NCBI GenBank assembly: GCA_041583495.1
Contig: JBFHFS010000035.1
Span: 1 to 56,164 of the forward strand
Origin: JBFHFS01 sp041583495
Lineage (GTDB): Bacteria; Bacteroidota; Bacteroidia; Bacteroidales; Marinilabiliaceae
Reading direction: 5' to 3'
DNA length: 56,164 bases
Shown here: positions 18,427 to 25,746 of the stretch, piece by piece
How positions within the stretch are numbered: position 1 is the first letter of the stretch
Layout of the letters: each line of letters begins with the position of its first letter
Notes under the pieces: model-generated
What the model saw: only the letters and a program-made list of their open reading frames with translations
Databases searched by the model: none
What the model was told of the DNA's origin: nothing
Program-made: the position numbers and the translations under genes

Positions 18427-20046
18427 TCACTTCATCTGATACATGGCGTTGCGTTGCTCTTTAATCTCCTCGCTAAGGATATAATCGTCGTAATCCATGC
18501 GCTTATCAATAATGCCATTAGGCGTAAGCTCAATAACCCGGTTACAGATCGTTTGAATAAATTCGTGGTCGTGTGAAGCCATGAGGAGGTTTCCCTTAAA
18601 CTTGGTGAGGTTGTTATTAAATGCCTGAATCGATTCCAAATCGAGGTGGTTGGTCGGATTATCTAGCACCATAACATTGGCGTTTCGCAACATCATTCTT
18701 GCGATCATGCAACGAACTTTCTCGCCTCCGGAGAGGACGTTGCACTGTTTAAATATCTCTTCACCGGAGAAAAGCATCTTACCCAGATAACCACGCACAA
18801 ACATCTCACTGGTGTCGTCGGAATATTGCCCAAGCCAGTCGACAAGGGTTTTGTCTGACTCAAAGAAGGCTTCGTTATCCAGAGGTAAATAAGCATGGGT
18901 GATGGTCTGGCCCCAATTAAAGGTTCCCTGGTCGGGTTGCTCGTAACCATTGATGATCTCAAAGAGGGCGGTCATGGCACGGGTATCGCGCGATAGAAAG
19001 ACTATTTTATCCTCCTTTTCCATGGTGAAGCTCAAATCCTTGAACAGCGTTTGCCCATTGATGCTTTTACTCATCTCATTAACGGTAAGAATGCTGTTTC
19101 CTACCTCACGATCGGGCGTAAATACGATGCCGGGGTATTTTCGGGTAGAGGGTTTAATCTCTTCTACATTTAGCTTCTCCAGCATCTTTTTGCGGCTGGT
19201 GGTTTGCTTCGACTTGGCAACATTGGCACTAAAGCGGGCAATAAACTCCTGAAGTTCCTTCTTCTTCTCTTCAGCCTTTTTGTTCTGGTTGGATTGCTGA
19301 CGGAGAGCCAGCTGGCTGGACTCATACCAGTAGCTGTAGTTTCCTGAGAATTGTTGTGCTTTTCCAAAATCGATATCCACTGTATTGGTGCAGATTGAAT
19401 CGAGGAAGTGCCTGTCGTGTGAAACCACCAAAACGGTATTTTCGAAATTCGAAAGATAGCTCTCCAGCCAATTAACGGTTTCCAAATCGAGGTCGTTGGT
19501 CGGCTCATCGAGTAACAGATTGTCGGGTTTGCCAAAGAGCGCCTGGGCCAGCAAAACTTTCACTTTCTGTTTGGCACTCAGCTCCTTCATTAACTTGTAG
19601 TGGAGGTCTTCCTGAATTCCCAGTCCGCTTAAGAGACTGGCGGCATCACTTTCGGCATTCCATCCGTCCATTTGGGCAAACTTATCCTCGAGTTCGGCAG
19701 CACGCAAACCATCCTTATCGGAAAAGTCGGGCTTGGCATACAAGGCGTCTTTTTCGTTCAGGATATCCCAAAGCTGGGTATGTCCCATGATAACGGTCTG
19801 AAGAACCTGACATTTATCGAATTCAAAGTGGTTTTGCTTCAACACCGATAGACGCTCGCCCGGACCAAAGGTAACAGTGCCTCTTGTACTGGCTACTTCG
19901 CCATACAATATTTTCAGAAAAGTAGATTTTCCGGCACCATTTGCCCCAATTATTCCATAGCAATTGCCTGGGGTGAATTTCATGTTGACATCTTGAAAAA
20001 GAACACGTTTTCCGTATTGAATCGCCAGATCCGAGACTGTAATCAT
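18427..20046 (-). CDS. ABC-F family ATPase, asymmetric ATP sites
   Basis: The 539-residue soluble protein has two ABC domains joined by a charged linker (about residues 245-300) and no membrane part, which defines ABC-F proteins that act on ribosomes. Domain 1 has a standard Walker A (GANGAGKST) and Walker B with Glu (LLLDEPTNDLD) but a weak signature (LSAKQ). Domain 2 has lost its Walker A (FLSRDTRAMTAL at that place) and the catalytic Glu (VLDNPTNHLD) but keeps the signature LSGGE. One composite site is therefore intact and the other degenerate. It is closest in layout to the YbiT-type branch. A likely promoter is at 20092-20099. Confidence 0.9.
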   Translation of the reverse strand: MITVSDLAIQYGKRVLFQDVNMKFTPGNCYGIIGANGAGKSTFLKILYGEVASTRGTVTFGPGERLSVLKQNHFEFDKCQVLQTVIMGHTQLWDILNEKDALYAKPDFSDKDGLRAAELEDKFAQMDGWNAESDAASLLSGLGIQEDLHYKLMKELSAKQKVKVLLAQALFGKPDNLLLDEPTNDLDLETVNWLESYLSNFENTVLVVSHDRHFLDSICTNTVDIDFGKAQQFSGNYSYWYESSQLALRQQSNQNKKAEEKKKELQEFIARFSANVAKSKQTTSRKKMLEKLNVEEIKPSTRKYPGIVFTPDREVGNSILTVNEMSKSINGQTLFKDLSFTMEKEDKIVFLSRDTRAMTALFEIINGYEQPDQGTFNWGQTITHAYLPLDNEAFFESDKTLVDWLGQYSDDTSEMFVRGYLGKMLFSGEEIFKQCNVLSGGEKVRCMIARMMLRNANVMVLDNPTNHLDLESIQAFNNNLTKFKGNLLMASHDHEFIQTICNRVIELTPNGIIDKRMDYDDYILSEEIKEQRNAMYQMK

Positions 20047-20091
20047 TGAATAAAATTTAATGCTTATAAATGGGATTTTTCAGGGAGGGTG

Positions 20092-20099
20092 CAAAAGTA
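20092..20099 (-). promoter_or_regulatory. -7 box for the ABC-F gene
   Basis: TACTTTTG on the minus strand matches the Bacteroidota -7 consensus TAnnTTTG and lies 46 bases before the ATG at 20046. A TTTA about 18 bases further upstream could be the -33 element. Confidence 0.5.
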
Positions 20100-20397
20100 G
20101 GCATTTAATACGAGTTATAAACTATATCGACTTTTTTTTAGGCTGTATTTGGTCCGAACTTAAAAGATAAAGGCTTCAAGGAGTTGTTCAGATGCGCTGG
20201 CGACAAGAAAAAATGTGGATCTGGGACCTTTTACCCTTTAGGTTGCCTGTGCATTTCTGGCTTATCTGAAGATTTCCGGGTTTTGGCGAATTTTAATATT
20301 CATTATTACTGATGATGCATTAACTTGAAAAATGTGTTTTTATCTTATTGATAATAAGCAGCATATAAGTGCTCGTTGATTTTTTGATTTGATATAA

Positions 20398-20600
20398 TTA
20401 CCCCGAAGGGGTTTTACTTTAAATAACCGTGGGTGCAACCCACGGTAAAGACATGAAAACTCTCTGGCACCCCCGGAGGGGTTGAATAATTAACCCGACG
20501 TACAAGTTTAATATTCAGCCCCTTCAGGACTGTGACTTTCAGGTTGTAGTCTACCGTGGGTTTGCCCCCTCGGTTATTCATATTGTGCCACTCCGTGGCA
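20398..20600. repeat. Cluster of intergenic palindromes
   Basis: Several inverted repeats lie side by side in the gap between the ABC-F gene and the LytTR regulator. ACCGTGGGT and ACCCACGGT form a perfect 9-bp stem with loop GCA (20426-20446). TGCCAC and GTGGCA form a 6-bp stem near the right end, with loop TCC. ACCCCGAAGGGGT-like and CCCCCGGAGGGG units lie between them, and a degraded second copy of the ACCGTGGGTTTG unit follows. Such clusters are common intergenic elements in Bacteroidota; whether a RAYT-type transposase mobilises them cannot be seen here. Confidence 0.65.
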
Positions 20601-20712
20601 AGATTAATGATGAAATCAAACGCATCAGCAATAATTCATTATCATGGATTCTTACGGCCCGATAACCAATGTTTTAAAAAGAGGACGTTATTTTTTTTGC
20701 AACGTTATTGCT

Positions 20713-21459
20713 CTAGCCTCTCTTTAACAGGTTAACGACCTCAGCCTTACGTAATCGGGAAATGGGTACCGAATCACCATTGAGCATGATGAGGTAACCT
20801 CCATCCGATTTAATCAACGACTTAATAAACTCAGGATTGACCAGGTGGGCTTGATGGGTCCGAATGAATCCGTGATGGGAAAGCATTTCGTCATACTCTT
20901 TCAGACTTCCTGATATTAACAGGGTATTATTGTCTGAAGTATAGAAACGGGTATAACTCCCCTCGGCTTCGAGCCGGATGATATTTTTCACCTCGACAAA
21001 TTCTATAGAATCGACAAAGGGAAGGGCAATGCGTTTATGGGCATTACTTTGAGAGGTGTTTCGAACCAGATTGTGCAGCCGGATATTCTCCTGTTTTAAT
21101 TCAATCTGCTTAGTGGCTTTTCGAACGGCGGCTGTTAGAAGTGCTTCATCGATCGGTTTCAAAATATAATCAATGGCGCTGAATTTAATGGCATTTAATC
21201 CATACTGATCATAGGCCGTCACAAATATCACTTCCAGAGGCATATTGGTGCATTGTTTGAGCACATCGAAACCAGTGCCATCCTTCATCTCAATATCCAA
21301 CAGCAGCAGCTGAGGTTGATGTTGGTGAACCAACTCAACGGCCCGCTTTACACCTTCGGCCATTCCCACTATTTCCAGTTGCGGGCAATGTTTTTTTACC
21401 AACAAGGAAAGATTTCCCCTTCCGTTCTCTTCATCATCAATTATCAGGCAGCTTATCAT
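20713..21459 (-). CDS. LytTR-family response regulator
   Basis: The 248-residue protein has a receiver domain with the acidic pair DD8-9 and phospho-acceptor Asp55 (LLLLDIEMKDG). A C-terminal LytTR DNA-binding domain (about residues 145-245) contains IIRLEAEGSYTRFY and the closing FIRTHQAHLVNPEFI. Its start follows the kinase stop by three bases, so the two form one operon with the kinase first. Targets are not visible in the window. Confidence 0.93.
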   Translation of the reverse strand: MISCLIIDDEENGRGNLSLLVKKHCPQLEIVGMAEGVKRAVELVHQHQPQLLLLDIEMKDGTGFDVLKQCTNMPLEVIFVTAYDQYGLNAIKFSAIDYILKPIDEALLTAAVRKATKQIELKQENIRLHNLVRNTSQSNAHKRIALPFVDSIEFVEVKNIIRLEAEGSYTRFYTSDNNTLLISGSLKEYDEMLSHHGFIRTHQAHLVNPEFIKSLIKSDGGYLIMLNGDSVPISRLRKAEVVNLLKRG

Positions 21460-21462
21460 GGG

Positions 21463-24255
21463 TTATCCAATTTTTAATTTAATATGCACGACGCCTCCCG
21501 TTGACGTTTTATTATTCGAGACGGTCAATGTCGCATCCCCTTCATAAATACTTTCAAGCTTTTCCATGGTCAGTTTGAGTCCTTTCCCTTTTTCAAGCAG
21601 TTGGTCAAATGACAATCCATTAAAGCCCGGACCATTGTCCAGGGCTTTAATGAATAAATAGGAATCTTTTTCTGAAACTTCCACCCTCAGCAGGCCTTTT
21701 CCTTCCTTCTTTCCAAGGCCATGCTTAATGGCATTTTCAACGATGGGCTGAAGCAACATATAGGGCACTTCAATGAGGTCGGGTGGGGTATTGGTATTCA
21801 CAGTTTGTTCATAAGAAAAGTCCATCCTTAGTTGTTCCAATTCGCAATAACGGTTAATAAGGTCTAACTCATCACTCAGGGGAACCAGCCGTTTGTCGGC
21901 ATGGCCCAATACCCCACGCAGTAAATTAGAAAAACCTATCAGGTACTTGTTGGCCTGCCGCACGTTATCGGAGTTTATCAACCGTTGTATGGAGTTCAAG
22001 GCATTAAACATGAAATGAGGATTGAGCTGCGATTGAACCGATTTCAATTTTAATTCCTGAATCATCTTTTCCTGCGCACTGCGTTTCTTAATTCTCCTGA
22101 GCCGATAGCGATAGAACATGAAAGTGAGAAAAACTGTGATGGCTACCGAAATTCCAATAATCATTAACAGGTGTGAGAGGTCACTTTTCGAGGTGACTTT
22201 CGATTTTTCTATGGCTTCGGTAATGCTGTTCCGGTAGCGCTCCAAATAGTTACTCTCTCCATGTTTTGCTTCAAATGTATCACTGTATAGAATGGTTCCT
22301 TTATCATCATACAGAACAATTACGGAGTTTAAAGGGGTCACTAGGATATCATCCAGCAAAGCATTCATTATCGGGTGGCCATACAGTTGCATATCTTCTC
22401 CATCGGCGAGAGTGAGGTAAGGAAGTTCGTTTTTCGAATATTTACGTGTGTCTTTGTTTAAACAATAGGAGACACTTTGAATAGGATCGGGCAGACTGTC
22501 GGTTAATTGCCTAAACTCCTTTCCCTTATTGTGGATGGAATATAAAAACAACAAGCCATAGTTCCCCTTTGTCGGCATTATGTTAACCTCTTTGTTATTC
22601 TCCGTTAATAACGACTCAAAAGGAAGATTACTGTCAGGCTGAATCGATTGACGCCCTAAAAGTTTATTTCGGAGGTCATTTTGTAAAAGCGTGTCTCCAC
22701 ACTGATCCATAAATTCAGTAAACTTCTGTTGGTCTTTCCCCATCTGGTAATAGCTGAATTGCCCTGTCAGGATTTTATGCAACTCAAAATAAAGCAGGAA
22801 ATTGGTGTTATGAGCAATGGTGTTATGATAGTTGTATCGAAAGCCGGTGCGATAGGGTGAACCACTTTCGGTAATCAGATGCTCCCTCCAGCCATTATAG
22901 TTAATGGCAAACCGGTGGAAATTTGCTCCGGTGGATGTTTCGTAGTGATACGATTTTAAAAAAAAGAAATCAAGAATTGAGTTTTTAAACGCATTTATGT
23001 CGGTTGGTTTTTCAGGGTTGATTCGTTTTCTGATTTCTTTGGCTAACAATAAATAGGACTTAAACTCCTCACTTATGGGCGCTTCCAGGATATCTTGTTG
23101 GTCACTATTATAGTCAATGCTTTGCCACCAACTACTATTGGCATTCCCGATAATTTCCACAGGTTTAGTTTCACCATCTCCGAGAACTATATTAATGGTA
23201 TCACCTGGTTCAATAAAGAGATTTGCTTTCTGGTCTGTGCCTGTGTACAATTTACAGGCTACCCCACATTTTAAGGTAAAGGTTTTTGTCTCATCGGTAG
23301 AGGCTAACTTCATGAATTGAGGAGTACCTGTTTCGTGGATCACCTGGGCCGGGTTATTGGGCGTAATCCAGATTAAATCGGAGAATCGATTTTCCTTTGT
23401 CTCTTTGTTTTTCCGTTGATCAGTGACCTTGAGAACCGCTTTGTTGGGAAGTGGGAAGCTGGCATTCGTGATGGCAAGTACCTTTTGCTGGTGTTTGTCG
23501 GTAAAGGCATAAACTAGTCCATTGTCCAGTAAGTGAGCGGCATAGGCCTCCTTCTGGTGATCCGGATCGGAGCCGTTTTCATGCAGAGTAAAACTCATCA
23601 CTTTATCTGAAAGGTGTTGTACACTGTCTGCCCATTTCCATTTCATCCGGGTTTCATCCTGCTCCTTAAAGGTTTGGGGCTGAAAAATAAGAGATCCAAC
23701 TGTCTCTACTAATTTTGATATGCTGCCCCTGCCTGAAGAAATGGTACTTGAATAAAAAAAGTTGTCTCTTTTACATGGTAATACAGCTGTTTGACCAAAA
23801 TATTGTTTGGTGTTATAATTGAATTCATGCCCGGCTATACCTGTTTTTCCAATTGACAAGATACCAGAATACGAATTTCGGATACTATCATAATTCTCAA
23901 TAAAGTATTCCGGGTACCAGGTATCAATACAATATACATTTGGGCCTTCTGAAGAAAACCCACCCGAATTTTCAAACCATGCCGATTTGTATCGCAATAC
24001 TTTATATTGCCACCTCTCCACATTGTCTGAATCATTTTTTTCAAGCGTAAACCGAATGGATATCAGGTATTGCTCATTATTGGTGCGATTCTGGTTGAAA
24101 TAATGGTTTCGGAAAACAGGCATCTGGCTTTCAAATTCCATTTCACACTCAAACCAGTCACCGGGTTTAAAGTCATTTTTAGTCTCTTGTGCCTGTAGTA
24201 TTTCGCCAGGAAATAAGCCAAGGGTTAGGATCAATAGATAAATAATTGTTTTCAT
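21463..24255 (-). CDS. LytS-type sensor histidine kinase with large exported sensory region
   Basis: The 930-residue product has a signal peptide (ending near LQAQ, residue 23), about 660 residues of exported region and one membrane helix (LLMIIGISVAITVFLTFMFY, about residue 695-715). The His-kinase core follows, with QLNPHFMFNALNSI (phospho-accepting His747), an N-box VENAIKHG and a G-box DNGPGF. The exported part is far larger than in typical LytS kinases and has a stretch (about 320-360) with FTLKCGVACKLYTG and LFIEPGDTINIVLGDGE that resembles the domain seen in thioredoxin-like/DUF4369 lipoproteins, but I am unsure. The partner regulator follows after three bases. Confidence 0.88.
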   Translation of the reverse strand: MKTIIYLLILTLGLFPGEILQAQETKNDFKPGDWFECEMEFESQMPVFRNHYFNQNRTNNEQYLISIRFTLEKNDSDNVERWQYKVLRYKSAWFENSGGFSSEGPNVYCIDTWYPEYFIENYDSIRNSYSGILSIGKTGIAGHEFNYNTKQYFGQTAVLPCKRDNFFYSSTISSGRGSISKLVETVGSLIFQPQTFKEQDETRMKWKWADSVQHLSDKVMSFTLHENGSDPDHQKEAYAAHLLDNGLVYAFTDKHQQKVLAITNASFPLPNKAVLKVTDQRKNKETKENRFSDLIWITPNNPAQVIHETGTPQFMKLASTDETKTFTLKCGVACKLYTGTDQKANLFIEPGDTINIVLGDGETKPVEIIGNANSSWWQSIDYNSDQQDILEAPISEEFKSYLLLAKEIRKRINPEKPTDINAFKNSILDFFFLKSYHYETSTGANFHRFAINYNGWREHLITESGSPYRTGFRYNYHNTIAHNTNFLLYFELHKILTGQFSYYQMGKDQQKFTEFMDQCGDTLLQNDLRNKLLGRQSIQPDSNLPFESLLTENNKEVNIMPTKGNYGLLFLYSIHNKGKEFRQLTDSLPDPIQSVSYCLNKDTRKYSKNELPYLTLADGEDMQLYGHPIMNALLDDILVTPLNSVIVLYDDKGTILYSDTFEAKHGESNYLERYRNSITEAIEKSKVTSKSDLSHLLMIIGISVAITVFLTFMFYRYRLRRIKKRSAQEKMIQELKLKSVQSQLNPHFMFNALNSIQRLINSDNVRQANKYLIGFSNLLRGVLGHADKRLVPLSDELDLINRYCELEQLRMDFSYEQTVNTNTPPDLIEVPYMLLQPIVENAIKHGLGKKEGKGLLRVEVSEKDSYLFIKALDNGPGFNGLSFDQLLEKGKGLKLTMEKLESIYEGDATLTVSNNKTSTGGVVHIKLKIG

Positions 24256-24572
24256 ACATTTTGTTATTAAGATTCAGTGACGAATCTCGACACAAAACAC
24301 GCCTGTTTATTATGCCAATTTATATGGGGTGGTTCCTGGTTTGTGTGCGGTAAATATAGCTTTTCGTTTTCTCTTTTCGGCTTCCATTCCCTTTTACCAT
24401 TTCTTTTAATGCTTTCAGCTCTTTTAATCCTTCATCATTTCTCATCTCTCATCTCTCATCTTTTTTTTCTGAGATCTAAATCATTTTTTAATTACCATTT
24501 TGTGTTTTCTTTGTTGAGGTTAATATCGTTTTAGCCTAAACCGTTATTGGAAATTTGTAAAGCTAAAGGGAT
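24256..24572. other. T/C-rich divergent intergenic region
   Basis: About 320 bases between the leftward kinase and the rightward reductase. The sense strand is strongly pyrimidine-rich; a TCTCATC unit is repeated three times in tandem at about 24441-24465. An open frame (24277-24534) is a by-product of this composition. No clear -7 box is visible. Confidence 0.4.
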
Positions 24573-25103
24573 ATGAGAAAAATCAAACTATACATTGCCA
24601 TAAGTCTAAATGGAAAGATTGCCAGGCAAGATGGAAGTGTCGATTGGCTGGAGGCCATTCCTAATCCGGATAAAACCGATCACGGCTATTCCGACTTTTA
24701 TGAGTCCATCGACACCACCATCCAGGGAAACAACACCTACCAACAGATTATTTCCTGGGGGATTGATTTTCCTTATGCCGACAAGAAAAACTATGTCTTT
24801 TCCCGAAAAAAAGGATTGGAAAACACCCCGTATGTGGAATTCATCTCAGAGAACCATCTTGTGTTTATAGAAGAGCTAAAAGAACAACCTGGGAAAGACA
24901 TCTGGCTAATAGGAGGTGGAACCATAAACACTATGTTCCTTAACAACAAGTTGATCGACGAAATCCAGGTCTTTGTGATGCCCATTATCCTGAGCCAGGG
25001 AATTGAATTGTTTGAAGCTTTACCAAAAGAGACCAACCTCAAACTTATTGAAAGTAAATCCTATTCAACAGGCGCCGTGGAACTTAAATATGAAGTGGCG
25101 TAA
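24573..25103 (+). CDS. Dihydrofolate reductase/RibD C-terminal-like protein
   Basis: The 176-residue product is a full-length RibD_C/DHFR-like domain: KIKLYIAISLNGKIARQDGSVDWLE at the start (substrate and NADPH side) and DIWLIGGGTINTMFLNNKLIDE near residue 110-130 (cofactor loop), then EIQVFVMPIILSQGIELFE. Stand-alone proteins of this group are NADPH-dependent reductases of pteridine- or riboflavin-like compounds with largely unknown physiological substrates. It is a single-gene unit. Confidence 0.85.
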   Translation: MRKIKLYIAISLNGKIARQDGSVDWLEAIPNPDKTDHGYSDFYESIDTTIQGNNTYQQIISWGIDFPYADKKNYVFSRKKGLENTPYVEFISENHLVFIEELKEQPGKDIWLIGGGTINTMFLNNKLIDEIQVFVMPIILSQGIELFEALPKETNLKLIESKSYSTGAVELKYEVA

Positions 25104-25746
25104 ATTTTTCCTGCTTTTTTACCAAACGGTTTGCCAATCAACCACCTTTATGAACCCTGGCCGGTATTGGTTAATTATATACCGCAAATTAGGATCTTAT
25201 CCTTAGAATATTAGGCTTTTTGGTCCTTATTTTTCATCTTTAATCTTTATCCTCTGCTATCAGCTACAAGCTTCTTTTTCTCCATCTCTAATCCCTAACT
25301 ATACAATCTCCAGACTCTAACCTCTCATCTCCAATCCCTAACCTCTATCCTCCAACTTCCAACCTCTATCTAACCTATCATCCCTAATCTCTGACTTCCA
25401 ACTTCCAACCTCTAATCTCTAACCTCTCATCCCCAGGTGCGGAAATATAAAACCGGGGGGTGCCTTTAAATGCCAGTGCCGCAATTTGGATGATGACCAA
25501 TACGTGAACATTCAACCCTAAAACAGAGGGGTATATTCATTTTTTACAGCAGGGTTGATGGAAATATATTCAATGGATGGTATAAACACGTTCTCGGGAA
25601 TTGAAAAGAAGAAAATAAGGGGATTTTAACAGTGATTATTATGATTATGTCACAACATATTGAGTAACATCCCTTATATCTCTTTAAAGTTAAGAATTGA
25701 AAAACTCCCCAGAATATGAGGAGTCTTAGAATAGATTCAACTATTA
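25104..25746. other. Intergenic region with pyrimidine-rich tract
   Basis: About 640 bases between convergent genes. From about 25225 to 25436 the plus strand is composed of imperfect, degenerate repeats of short CT-rich words (TCTAACCTC, CCAACTTCC, TCATCTCC), almost free of G. I see no gene, promoter or perfect stem-loop. The second half is ordinary AT-rich spacer. Confidence 0.6.

Noticed and set aside
24277..24534. Small membrane protein gene
   Set aside because: The hydrophobic reading comes from a T/C-rich stretch, which automatically encodes Leu, Phe and Ser.
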